DNA of 41,752 nt, from assembly GCA_031274765.1 (NCBI GenBank), contig JAISPR010000117.1:1-41752 (forward strand), read 5' to 3'. Numbering within the stretch: the stretch's first letter is position 1; every line of letters starts with the position of its first letter. Under the pieces are notes generated by a model. The model made no database searches. It saw nothing but the letters and a program-made list of their open reading frames with translations, and was not told where the DNA came from. The position numbers were made by a program, and so were the translations under genes. Origin of the DNA: Nitrososphaerota archaeon (GTDB taxonomy: Archaea; Thermoproteota; Bathyarchaeia; Bathyarchaeales; Bathycorpusculaceae). Shown here piece after piece: positions 25,985 through 34,425 of this stretch.

Positions 25985-27190
25985 ATATAGGCGTAGTTAC
26001 GGATCTCAAAACTAAAACATATCAAAAAATACCACCAAATACCACCAAGAAAAACAAATACTTGACTACGACGACACCCACCTGCTCAACAACATAACCC
26101 AAACGACGCGTCTATAAAATTTTAAAAGATTCCTTCAAAAACCATCTCGACATCCTTATGACCCTGATATTTCACCGCATAATCACAAACCAACCATAAC
26201 TACGCCCAAACCTGGTATAAAGGCAACTATATTCGCCACCTATCCAAACGCCAATCTCAGCCCCAAAACATAACCAAAACTTTCCTATTAGGTCAAAAAA
26301 GCGCCCAACAAACCTTCCTTGCCGATTACATACCAAATCAGTCAAAATAAAACAGGCATCGTATTGACAACACCAAATTACTAAAGAAAAGAGCAAATCA
26401 TCAACTACTGAAACCACCCACAAGGGTTAGCATCTAAAATCCGGCTCATATTAGCCCTTCCCCGCAAACGAGCTCTCAGTGTACTTTCATCACAGAAAGG
26501 GAAATACCGGGAATTTAAGCACTCTTACAAAAACCATCAGGGTGATGGAAAATCAAGGCATACCCCCTTTATCGGTTCTTATTAATGCAGAGCATTGCAC
26601 TAAAGATAATTTAAAATTGTTTTTTGAGGAAAATATTTTTTCTCATACACATACTGGTTAATCGGGCAATCTGCAAAGTTGGTGACCAAAAATGTCGATA
26701 TTGAAAGATACTGTTTATTGTGAAATGTGGTAATGGGGTTGTTTGTTAAGGAAATAGAAGCAAAAGTTTGCGGCAGGGAGCATGTACGTATTTAGTTTTA
26801 GATTCCCCAGCAAAGGAGTTGAAATCTCAAAGGCAATTTTAGATTTTATTACCCGCAGGTCAGATGATTTGAAGACGGATTTTTCTAATTGCGATAAAAT
26901 GACGCTTTTGTGTAGTGTTAGACTAAGTCGTGCTGAGGGAGACCGTTTTACCATACAAGACAGGGGAGCGGTTTTGGAATTGTAGAGATGATTTGGAGAT
27001 TTTACTGATAGGACACCCTTGGAACCTGATTTTGAGGGGTTATGTTTGGTGTTTTGGTGTTGATGTTTGTTGGGGTAGTTGGGTGAGTAGGGAAGTTGCT
27101 CTTGGCGTGGTTTTATTGGAGTTAGGAATGTAAAGTGTAGAGTTTTTGAAGAGTAACTTGTTTGGTGAGGTTATAGAGGAGCCCCCTTAT
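25985..27190 (+). pseudogene. Decayed IS1634-like (IS4 superfamily) transposase
   Basis: Plus-strand fragments in several frames follow the order of an IS1634-type DDE transposase, separated by stops and shifts. Near 26214-26330: GNYIRHLSKRQSQPQNITKT. Near 26479-26650: VYFHHRKGNTGNLSTLTKTI and VMENQGIPPLSVLINAEHCT, matching the usual YF(R)Y-x-GN-x-x-D-x-STL block and the following Asp region. Near 26785-26985: FSFRFPSKGVEISKAILDFI. Near 26990-27050: RDDLEILLIGHPWNLILRGY, the usual KDDL-x-x-LPIR-x-H-S-x-x-x-RGYL block. Catalytic residues are lost or off frame. Open frames seen here (25-27 kb, both strands) are pieces or shadows of this dead gene. Confidence 0.72.
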
Positions 27191-27363
27191 TTTTTGAAAG
27201 AGTCAAGGTTTTGGTGCCTACACTGTAGGGGATGCAAAGTGTGCAAAAATAAACAATTTATACAGAGGTTTTTAATTAGGTGTGTAATTGTTAGTTATTT
27301 TGGTAGTATTTATTTATTTTAACAATTTCTCAACCTTAATTATAACATCGGGGTTATTGTATT

Positions 27364-28407
27364 TTAAGACGGTGTTGAGGGTTTCTGTATTTGGGCAAGA
27401 TTAGAGCAAACAAGGTGGTCTCTATAAAGTTGACGTGCATTCCAAACCCCATCAACCAAAATTTTTGAGTCAAATAAAACAAAGCGGAATTCGTCTCCAA
27501 CCGCCTTAAAACTGGTTTGCGCCGCCAAATCTACAAGCTGGGTCTCAAAAATATCGAATTCTTTTTGTAAATCCACCTCACCAACGACTTTAGCAAACCA
27601 AAGATCGTTTAACACAAGATACGCCAAAACAATATTTCTAACCTGTCCAAAGTTTGGTGTTGCATCAGCCAAATCCTCCAAGGCCACAAAACTATCAAAG
27701 TAACCATAGATGGCCCCAAGAATAGCAAAGGCTTCCTGAGCAGTCATAGCAGCATTTTGATTTTGAATTGCAACAGAAACGGAGCTAAAATCTAAATCCA
27801 AAGGGGCCAGGGTTTGAGCCCTAAAATTAAAGGTACCACCCAAGGCCCGCACAAACCGTTCTAACTCCAACCAGTCCACATGTTTTCTGTGCAACCCCAT
27901 CAAGATATCAAACGCGCCATCTACAAGGGGCAAAGCGGCATTTAGAAAAACAAGCAACTCATCTCTGTGTAACGTAATATGCTGGAGTTTTTGTATATCT
28001 TTCCGGTGAGCTTCTTGTAATACTGCAATTTGTTTAACTAATTCAGTAAAAGATTGACCTTTAGGCTTTAGGATAAATTGATATTTTTTATCATTCCAAC
28101 ACAAACTAATCCAACTGTCAAGGCTTTCCACGCCGGTTAGCTCATAAATCGGAAACTCTTTAACCACAGTCCAGTGCTTTTTAAACAGCCCCGCAGAGGT
28201 ATAGAATTTTACTTTCTCATCCACAATCTCATATTTGACAATTGGAAATCCAATAAGTTTTGGGGGTTTGGACTTTGAGTTAGCTGCATCCTTAGTAGAT
28301 GGTTGATTAGATTTTTTGCGTCCAAATAGCAATATCGGCACAGCTATAGGAGATTTAATTGACATATATGAACAGCAGGGTAAGGAATTAGTTTTGCGAT
28401 TCATCAA
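27364..28407 (-). CDS. Hypothetical protein with possible PH-like N-terminal domain
   Basis: A 347-aa soluble protein. Residues 55-125 form a strand-rich block (VKYEIVDEKVKFYTSAGLFK, then WTVVKEFPIYELTGVESLDS and KYQFILKPKG) that resembles PH-like domains known from archaeal membrane-associated proteins. The rest, 130-340, is helical with a FVALEDLADATPNFGQVRNI segment. There is no signal peptide. The first 35 residues, with Ser/Lys/Pro, may be a linker, and a later ATG (15 codons in) is possible. An ACTATAATG TATA-like sequence lies about 25 bases upstream of the start, so the transcript may be leaderless. The family is not recognised with certainty. Confidence 0.65.
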   Translation of the reverse strand: MMNRKTNSLPCCSYMSIKSPIAVPILLFGRKKSNQPSTKDAANSKSKPPKLIGFPIVKYEIVDEKVKFYTSAGLFKKHWTVVKEFPIYELTGVESLDSWISLCWNDKKYQFILKPKGQSFTELVKQIAVLQEAHRKDIQKLQHITLHRDELLVFLNAALPLVDGAFDILMGLHRKHVDWLELERFVRALGGTFNFRAQTLAPLDLDFSSVSVAIQNQNAAMTAQEAFAILGAIYGYFDSFVALEDLADATPNFGQVRNIVLAYLVLNDLWFAKVVGEVDLQKEFDIFETQLVDLAAQTSFKAVGDEFRFVLFDSKILVDGVWNARQLYRDHLVCSNLAQIQKPSTPS

Positions 28408-28871
28408 GGGCCTTCTTATTCATTATAGTATGCTTAATGGGTACTTAAAATTTGGCCAACCGACACACACAAAACACCACATACATGGTTTATGTAGTTT
28501 TATTGGTGAACAGTTTGAGTAGCCACACAACACCCAAGTATTTCAAGATTTAAAAAAAATCATCACATATATTAAACCGTTATCGGATAATAGAGTTAAA
28601 AATTATCAAAAATTACATCAAACAGATCAGTTAACCAGGGTGTTTTTGATACATAAAAACATGAAATCCAAAACCACAACAAACCCCTTAGCAGCACCTC
28701 AAAACACCACCCACAAATACACATACCATAATTAACCAACCCAGCCAACATTTAACCGACGCTGAAGAGACAAAACCGTCCATCTCCCAAAACATCAACT
28801 ACAACAAAGAAAAATCCTTGCCAAAACAACCACCGCTATCTTATGAAAAATTACAAAAGAAATATCGAAAT
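28408..28871. other. Intergenic region, A/C-rich towards its right end
   Basis: No supported gene. The left part holds the promoter of the 27364-28407 gene. From about 28660 the plus strand becomes poor in G and leads into the R1 repeat. Frames over 28818-29123 on both strands are products of this bias. Confidence 0.4.
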
Positions 28872-29125
28872 TCAGACTGCACAAAGACCCAAATATTTTT
28901 CAACCCACCAAACTGTCCAAAAACTAACAAAAATCTCAAAAAAAAAACAAAAAAACGACTGTTTTCTCTGTCCATTTCCGCCAAAAACACAAAAATCCTA
29001 TTTTTTAAACAGTCACCCACCCCAAAAACATCAACAAAAACCAAAAAAACAACCCCACCACCCAAACCCAAAAAACACAAACCCCCAGACGGCACAAAAA
29101 CTAACAAACCCTTGAAAAACTAAAA
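28872..29125 (+). repeat. R1 dispersed repeat, copy c, with A/C-rich flanks
   Basis: The core 28911-29014 (104 bp) begins AACTGTCCAAAAACTAAC and ends in TTTTTTAAACAGTC; read inward from the right the end is GACTGTTTAAAA, so the ends are inverted repeats. ACCCACCA precedes it and ACCCACCC follows it, possibly a 7-bp target duplication. The 30 bases at 28872-28901 (TCAGACTGCACAAAG...) match 37405-37434 at 27 of 30 positions. The downstream flank to 29125 has four C runs that would form a G-quadruplex on the minus strand. Confidence 0.65.
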
Positions 29126-29180
29126 AGAACAACAGCTCAATTACATAAATACGTTAACCAGAACAGAGACAAAAATAAAG

Positions 29181-29468
29181 TCACTTGGGATTCCAAACAC
29201 ACCAAACCGCCTTAGCCTCACAAGCCAAAACACATGGAGGCAAAAGGGTTTCAGGTTTACAAGAAAGACAAGTGTAATGTATTTTTTTACGATACTCCTC
29301 TTTAATTGCCGCCACAGTCATATCTTCTAAATCGATAAACTCTGTCACCAACGCGAAAGCATTTTGGGGACATTTTGCAACGCACCGCCCACAGCCCACA
29401 CATTTCTCAGAGTCCACAACGATAAAATATTCCCCTGAACCATCACAATACCCATAATAGGTGATTAT
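29181..29468 (-). CDS. Small ferredoxin-like 4Fe-4S protein with apparent AUA start
   Basis: The last gene of the operon. The frame contains ITYYGYCDGSGEYFIVVDSE upstream of the first standard start (GTG 29417), and this stretch reads as a normal part of the protein. There is no ATG, GTG or TTG for it. A perfect GAGGTG ribosome site at 29476-29481 lies seven bases before an ATA codon at 29468, so AUA initiation is the best reading, giving 95 aa. The first cluster motif is CVGCGRCVAKCP; a second Cys set, CLSC then CVLAC, could hold another cluster. The protein may carry electrons to or from the operon's ATPases and reductase. A minimal 78-aa form from GTG 29417 is the alternative. Confidence 0.8.
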   Translation of the reverse strand: MITYYGYCDGSGEYFIVVDSEKCVGCGRCVAKCPQNAFALVTEFIDLEDMTVAAIKEEYRKKIHYTCLSCKPETLLPPCVLACEAKAVWCVWNPK

Positions 29469-29479
29469 CGCAACGCACC

Positions 29480-30373
29480 TCAGATTTGTTGTGTCTTCTC
29501 ATAGAGGGCCTTAGCAAGCAAAGCCGCACCAAAAGCACCCGCCACCATAGGATCCAACCCGCCATCACGCCAATTTGGCGTCGGCAAACACTTAACACCT
29601 AAAAGGGTCTCAATACGACTCACAATCCCCACATTCTTAGACTGTCCCCCAGTAATAACTAATGCCGGCTCCAAACCAACCCGATTTATAAGGTTAGCCA
29701 TCCGCACTGCCATCGCCCGTGTGTAAGCCGCCAAAACCTTCTCCTTTGACCAACCCTTACGCAACAACCCAATAGCCTCAGTTTTTGCAAATGCCACACA
29801 AGTACAACTCACAGGCTCAGGTTCAGCCTCAACCTTAAGAGACATAGCACCAATCTCTTCAATGGGAACCTGCAACAAATCCGCAAAAACCTCCATCCCC
29901 CGACCAGTGCCAGCAGCACATTTATCATTCATAAGAAAGCTAACAACCCGACCAGTTGCATCAATCTTTATAGCCTTAATGTCTTGCCCCCCAACATCTA
30001 ACACTGTTCGAACACTAGAACCCCAAATATAATTAGCCCCCCTGGCATGACAGGCAATCTCTGTAATGGCTTTGTTAGCCATTGGAACATTAACTCGACC
30101 ATACCCGGTTCCCACAATATATCGCAGATCACGTGTACTCAACGCGGTGTCTTTTAGAGCCAAATCCAAGGCTTTTTTAGCACTCTCAGGACTATTACTA
30201 CCGGTCCGAGTAATACCCCAACTATAGGCTTGTCCATTAACCATCACCGCCGCTTTAGATCCCACCGAACCAACATCAACCCCTGCAGTGATAATATCAT
30301 CCGAAACAGGTGCAATATTTGGCATTGTGTGACGGTATTCATGCCAACGCCAAAACTCTTTAGCCGTACTCAT
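29480..30373 (-). CDS. BcrA/HgdC-like ATPase (ASKHA activator subunit)
   Basis: A 297-aa member of the BadF/BadG/BcrA/BcrD ATPase family, which uses ATP hydrolysis to raise the energy of an electron passed from its 4Fe-4S cluster. The phosphate loop is GVDVGSVGSK at about 31-40. The cluster cysteines are in NDKCAAGTGRG (C152) and SCTCVAFAKTEA (C190/C192). The adenosine motif is ITGGQSKNVG. It overlaps the end of the preceding ATPase gene by four bases (ATGA). The first 25 residues precede the ATPase fold, and the ATG at codon 17 is a possible later start. It probably pairs with the 30370-31155 protein as a heterodimer. Confidence 0.9.
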   Translation of the reverse strand: MSTAKEFWRWHEYRHTMPNIAPVSDDIITAGVDVGSVGSKAAVMVNGQAYSWGITRTGSNSPESAKKALDLALKDTALSTRDLRYIVGTGYGRVNVPMANKAITEIACHARGANYIWGSSVRTVLDVGGQDIKAIKIDATGRVVSFLMNDKCAAGTGRGMEVFADLLQVPIEEIGAMSLKVEAEPEPVSCTCVAFAKTEAIGLLRKGWSKEKVLAAYTRAMAVRMANLINRVGLEPALVITGGQSKNVGIVSRIETLLGVKCLPTPNWRDGGLDPMVAGAFGAALLAKALYEKTQQI

Positions 30374-31155
30374 TTAGCTGCCCCCTTGGCACGCATTGCA
30401 GCAGTTAACGCGGCGCCCAAAGCACCTGCATAATCAGGATACGGGGGAATTTGAACCTGCAAACCTAGTTTGCGGTTAAGGGAAGCTACAAACCCAGGGT
30501 CTTTGGCAACCCCGCCGACCAAAACCACTTCAGGGTTTACACCCAACCGATGCACCATAGAACAAACGCGATCAGCCATAGCATCAAAGACGGCACGTGC
30601 GATTTCGGGTTTGGATTCTTGACGGTGGATAAGAGAGACCACATCGGATTCGCCAAATATGACACATGAAGCGTTAATGGAGCTTGCGCGCTCTGCCTGT
30701 AGAGAGAGAGGTCCCATGTCTTCTAATTTCATCTCTAAGGCTCGGGCCATGGCTTCTATGAATGCTCCTGCGCCTGCGGCACAGCGTTCGTTGACAACAA
30801 ATTCCATCATTAAACCGCGTTCGTCACATTTGACGGCGCGAGCTTCTTCGGCGCCAATATCGATGATTGTGCGGGCTTGGGGGATGAGAAATACGCCTGC
30901 TTTTGCATCTGCGCCCATCATGCTTATAGTGCTATTGGCGTGGGGCGCTAGATCCATAGCAGCGCCGGTGGCAGTGATATGGTTTATGTCTGGGAGGGTT
31001 AGACCCGCAGTGTTTAGGGCATCATTGACTGTTTGTTTAGCTGCTTTTGCGGGGTCAAAGCCTGCAAACGCTTGGGCTTTGCTAGCGATTGTGCCGTCTT
31101 TTAGAACCAGGGTTTTTATTCTTTGGGTTCCAAGATCTATACCAAGGGTAATCAC
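30370..31155 (-). CDS. BcrD-like ATPase (ASKHA activator subunit)
   Basis: Second ATPase of the operon, about 261 aa. The GTG at 31155 (VITLGIDLGTQRIK) lies nine bases after a GAGGTG site; an earlier GTG at 31167 overlaps that site and is less likely. The phosphate loop is GIDLGTQRIK. The cluster cysteines, numbered from the earlier GTG, are in NERCAAGAGAF (C129) and NASCVIFGESDV (C168). The GGVAKDPGFV motif corresponds to the adenosine site. It resembles subunit D (or BzdQ) of ATP-dependent benzoyl-CoA reductase. Two non-identical ATPases, as in the Bcr system, differ from the homodimeric HgdC of 2-hydroxyacyl-CoA dehydratases. Confidence 0.9.
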   Translation of the reverse strand: MITLGIDLGTQRIKTLVLKDGTIASKAQAFAGFDPAKAAKQTVNDALNTAGLTLPDINHITATGAAMDLAPHANSTISMMGADAKAGVFLIPQARTIIDIGAEEARAVKCDERGLMMEFVVNERCAAGAGAFIEAMARALEMKLEDMGPLSLQAERASSINASCVIFGESDVVSLIHRQESKPEIARAVFDAMADRVCSMVHRLGVNPEVVLVGGVAKDPGFVASLNRKLGLQVQIPPYPDYAGALGAALTAAMRAKGAAK

Positions 31156-31169
31156 TGTTTTGGTCACCT

Positions 31170-32504
31170 CTAAAAATCGATGCGTGCATTTAGGAGTTCC
31201 ATAAAAGCTTCTACACGAGTTTTGAGTTGTCCAACGTCTTCGCGAGTGTATTCGGTATCAAGATAGTATACGGGTACATTGATTTTGTCTAGGGCTTTTT
31301 TGACGCGGTTGTATTCCATTGCGTAGAGCATGCATCCGCGCAGTACATAGTAGATAACCCCTTGGATGTTCCATTCTTTGACTTTGTTTAGTAGCCAGTT
31401 AATGCGGTCTTCGTTGCCGTCTTTGCTGGTAAAGCAGGGGCAGGTAGAGGCCATGAGGTAGCGTTCGCTTATGGCGTTTAACATGTCATCCATTGACCAT
31501 TCATCTACGCCTATGGGGTCGTTTAGGATGCGTTCTCCGCTGCATTGTTCGTCTGCGACGATAATACCTTTTGGGTTACCTTCTTCGACAAGAGCGGGGA
31601 GTTTCCAGCTATCGGGCCAAAACATGGGTGTGCCTGTGAGCATGACTCTTGGCGTATCGGGGCTGCAGACCCAATCTTTTTGTTGGACCCGTTTTTCGAG
31701 TTCATTGCAGAGGGCTTCGGTTTTTTCGGTCCAACGTTTTTTATCATCCCAGCTGTAGGCTTGGTTGACAAGCATGGCGTCTTGGCCCATGATAACAGGG
31801 TTGCCTTTGCGTAGCTCTTGTAGCCGGCGAAAAGCTTTGGTTGCACGGTGACTAGTGGTGATGGCTTCTTTTAGGCTGTTGCGGGTTATTTTGTTGCCGG
31901 TAAAGGTTTCGATTTGGGTTTTCATATGTTTGATTTCGGCGCTCCAAAATCGTAGACTTTGCGTTGAGTCTTTTACGCGTGGGACATTCATACCCCAGAT
32001 GGTTTTTTGGTCACTTAAAATTTCGCTAAGCTTAGTCATACCGTCGCAGGTTAGAACGCTTATCAGTGCATCACTTTGTTCTAAGAAGGGAGAGAGTTCT
32101 ATCATTTTAGCGCCTATCGTTGAGCGGATAACGGGGCAAACTTCTACTGGAACCACTCGGTCACCGAGTTTAGAGGTATCATACCAGCCAGAATTAACAC
32201 GAACCGGAATGGCGTCAGCAGCAGAAATCAACTCAGTAGGTGCAAAAAGACAGAGATATCCGATGATTTTTTTGCCTTTTTGTTTTTCTGCTTCGATTTC
32301 TTGTTGACGTCGCCCAAAGAGATTGGCGATGTCATCAAAGTATTTCATGGTATCGGGACGGTGGGAGTCGGCTTTTTTCATGCGTGCAATGTTGTCAGCA
32401 ATTATTTTTTGTGACGCTCCTTTCACGGTGGTTTTTAATTCATCGATTTCTTTTCTTTGGATTTCAGGCAGATATCTTTGTTCAACAGTTTGATTTTTAC
32501 TCAA
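31170..32504 (-). CDS. HgdB/BcrC-like iron-sulfur reductase (2-hydroxyacyl-CoA dehydratase superfamily, possibly double-cubane type)
   Basis: A 444-aa protein and the only HgdB/BcrB/BcrC-type subunit in the operon. Family blocks are IGYLCLFAPTELISAADAIP with C85, LTCDGMTKL with C153 and YYVLRGCMLYAMEYNR with C391, the three positions that normally hold a 4Fe-4S cluster. Further cysteines at C123 (EVCPVIRS), C321 (DEQCSGER) and C355/C357 (STCPCF) are more than a single cluster needs and recall double-cubane cluster proteins. It starts at TTG 32504 with a strong GAGGAG site and overlaps the upstream gene by eight bases. A single subunit suggests a homodimer. The substrate is unknown: acyl-CoA, an aromatic or a small molecule are possible. 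Confidence 0.85.
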   Translation of the reverse strand: MSKNQTVEQRYLPEIQRKEIDELKTTVKGASQKIIADNIARMKKADSHRPDTMKYFDDIANLFGRRQQEIEAEKQKGKKIIGYLCLFAPTELISAADAIPVRVNSGWYDTSKLGDRVVPVEVCPVIRSTIGAKMIELSPFLEQSDALISVLTCDGMTKLSEILSDQKTIWGMNVPRVKDSTQSLRFWSAEIKHMKTQIETFTGNKITRNSLKEAITTSHRATKAFRRLQELRKGNPVIMGQDAMLVNQAYSWDDKKRWTEKTEALCNELEKRVQQKDWVCSPDTPRVMLTGTPMFWPDSWKLPALVEEGNPKGIIVADEQCSGERILNDPIGVDEWSMDDMLNAISERYLMASTCPCFTSKDGNEDRINWLLNKVKEWNIQGVIYYVLRGCMLYAMEYNRVKKALDKINVPVYYLDTEYTREDVGQLKTRVEAFMELLNARIDF

Positions 32505-33501
32505 TTTTTCTCTCCTCGTTTATGATTGAGGGTTCCAGCCAGTTTCGGGATTTAAACACCGGCTTGTTACCCAGATTTATTTTAAGAGTGTCCTCATAGG
32601 GACACAACTCTACGCATCTTGCGCAAAGCATACATTGGGACGTTTTGATTTTTCCGCCCTTTTGGTCATAGACATCGTTGACTTGTACAGGACAAACGCG
32701 TTTGCATACACCGCATTTGGTACATTTTGCCTCGTCTTTCTCTATGTAGAGTAGGGGTACCCCTTTAAATGCCTTAAATTTGTTAAGGGCCGCTATGGAA
32801 ACACCGGCGGGACAAAAACGACACCAAATTCGTCGAACCAGAAATGCACCAATTAGGGTAGTGGCCACAAATGCAATAGCAAAGATTTGTCCAGGGGTTG
32901 CTTGGATTAATGAGGTGATGTTAGCTACGTAGGGGTAACTAAAGTTGATGTTTCCCAGGATTAGCTGACCGGTCCAGGGTACAACAAAGGGTACAAGGGG
33001 GTCGATTATGAGGCTGTAGGGCCGAAAGGGTCCTGCGAGTAGTCGAGCCATCATAATTGCGGTGGCGGTGTCAGGGGGGGGATTAAAAATCCACAAGATG
33101 AGGGGAAAGAGCAGAAATACGGTTATAATTAGGTATCTGCCTTTGTGGAGAGCGAGGTTTAATTTGTCGGGGAGAAGGCGATAGCGGATTTTGAGGGCTT
33201 TTCTTAGCAAATTTTCTATATCCATAATGAAGGCAAAAGGACATACCCAGCCGCAAAAAAATCTACCCAGAAAAAGCGTCACTGCAAACCAGGCAATGAG
33301 CACATAGAGTAGGGGTATAGCGGGTTCAAGGGAGAATAGGAAAAAGAAGGCGGCTAAGCCGACAGCTTGAATAACAAATCTTAAAAAAGTTACTCGGGAG
33401 GCACGATTTTTCTTCCAAACCAAAACAGCTATCACACCTGCAATCCCAAGTCCCACTAGCATAATGAGGCTAAGTATGTTTCCGATTAGTTCGCCAGCCA
33501 T
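32497..33501 (-). CDS. NapH/NosR-type membrane polyferredoxin
   Basis: About 334 aa from ATG 33501 (MAGELIGNILSL), 14 bases after the stop of the CcdA-like gene; an in-frame earlier start would overlap that gene and add no membrane segment. Five or six transmembrane helices carry the cysteine motifs FCGWVCPFAFIMD and WCRFCPAG, the paired C-x3-CP signature of the NapH/NosR/RdxA group. The cytoplasmic C-terminus has two 4Fe-4S motifs, CTKCGVCKRVCP and CMLCARCVELCP. Relatives move electrons between the membrane quinone or thiol pool and soluble Fe-S proteins. Here it probably supplies the downstream ATPases and reductase. Confidence 0.88.
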   Translation of the reverse strand: MAGELIGNILSLIMLVGLGIAGVIAVLVWKKNRASRVTFLRFVIQAVGLAAFFFLFSLEPAIPLLYVLIAWFAVTLFLGRFFCGWVCPFAFIMDIENLLRKALKIRYRLLPDKLNLALHKGRYLIITVFLLFPLILWIFNPPPDTATAIMMARLLAGPFRPYSLIIDPLVPFVVPWTGQLILGNINFSYPYVANITSLIQATPGQIFAIAFVATTLIGAFLVRRIWCRFCPAGVSIAALNKFKAFKGVPLLYIEKDEAKCTKCGVCKRVCPVQVNDVYDQKGGKIKTSQCMLCARCVELCPYEDTLKINLGNKPVFKSRNWLEPSIINEERKIE

Positions 33502-33515
33502 ATCAAATCGCTCTT

Positions 33516-34220
33516 TTAGGTTATTTGAATTATTGAGTTGAACAGGGTAAATATACCCAGTATAATCAGAGCAGCAGCTCCGGCAATTGAGATCCATTTT
33601 TGGAGTAGGGGAGCTTTGCTAAGCAGCCAGCCGGTAACGCCGGCTAAGAGTAGCAGGGGCGAAATTGCAGTCCCTATACCAAAAAGAATAGCTATACTAA
33701 CGCTGCCAAGGGGTGATGCAAAAGGCAGGGCGTAGACCAGAAGTGCCATTAGAGGGGGGCAGAGAATTAAGCCGCGCGTCAATCCCAGGGTGAAAGCCCC
33801 AAAGTCTACACTAAATTTACCTCTTTTTTTAGCCTCAGCTAATTTTTTTGCATCTTGGCCGTCGCATTCGCATGAAGGGCGTTTGGTTTTGAACAAAACC
33901 ATCACACCGATAAGTATGGTAACGGCGCCAAAGATAAGTGAGGAGTATATTTGAAACGGTGATAGGGCAGTTTCAGTGACAAAAACTCTCAAAAGACCCC
34001 CAAATAAACCTACAGCGGCCCCAATTAGTGCATAGGCAAATATGCGTCCAGAATTAAAGAGCAGGGTTATCTTGATACTGTCCCGAAATCCTGAACCGAC
34101 GCCTGCAATATAGCCTGCAACAAAGGGTAAACAAGAAGCAGTACAGACCGCTAAGCCATAGACTAAACCACCGGTAAATGCACCCATATACGGATTTGAG
34201 ATATCAGGCATCAGCGACAT
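33516..34220 (-). CDS. CcdA/DsbD-like (SafE family) membrane thiol or electron carrier
   Basis: First gene of the six-gene operon, 234 aa with about six transmembrane helices in two similar halves. The first helix has VCTASCLPFVAGYI and the fourth has LILCPPLMALL; paired membrane Cys-Pro motifs in these positions are typical of CcdA/DsbD-type proteins, which carry reducing equivalents across the membrane by thiol exchange. A cytosolic loop holds CECD, a possible extra metal or thiol site. The ATG at 34220 follows a G-rich GGGGGA site; an ATG three codons on is also possible. Its position before a membrane polyferredoxin suggests it feeds or senses the redox state of that chain. Confidence 0.82.
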   Translation of the reverse strand: MSLMPDISNPYMGAFTGGLVYGLAVCTASCLPFVAGYIAGVGSGFRDSIKITLLFNSGRIFAYALIGAAVGLFGGLLRVFVTETALSPFQIYSSLIFGAVTILIGVMVLFKTKRPSCECDGQDAKKLAEAKKRGKFSVDFGAFTLGLTRGLILCPPLMALLVYALPFASPLGSVSIAILFGIGTAISPLLLLAGVTGWLLSKAPLLQKWISIAGAAALIILGIFTLFNSIIQIT

Positions 34221-34303
34221 GTAACTGTCCCCCCATTTGAATTGTTATAGCAAATAAACGTTTAGAGCATTTAAAGTTTACATAATTTTTGAAAGCTACA
34301 CCG

Positions 34304-34316
34304 GTACAAATTGTAC
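34304..34316. promoter_or_regulatory. Inverted repeat GTACAA-A-TTGTAC in divergent promoter region
   Basis: A 13-base near-perfect palindrome between the six-gene operon and the GT2 gene. A TATA-like TTTAAATG (minus strand, near 34268-34276) lies downstream of it relative to the operon. The position suits an activator or repressor site controlling the operon. This is inferred from sequence only. Confidence 0.35.
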
Positions 34317-34425
34317 AGGAACAGAAAGGTGAGCTTGGCGAATTCACATGATATAAATTGCTGGATTTGCGTAAGTGATTTATCTTAAAAGACTATTGTT
34401 CCATACAATAATGTGGAGGTATCGC

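Noticed and set aside
28818-29123. Three overlapping 88-101 aa frames
   Set aside because: They sit over the R1 repeat and its A/C-rich flanks and reflect composition, not selection.
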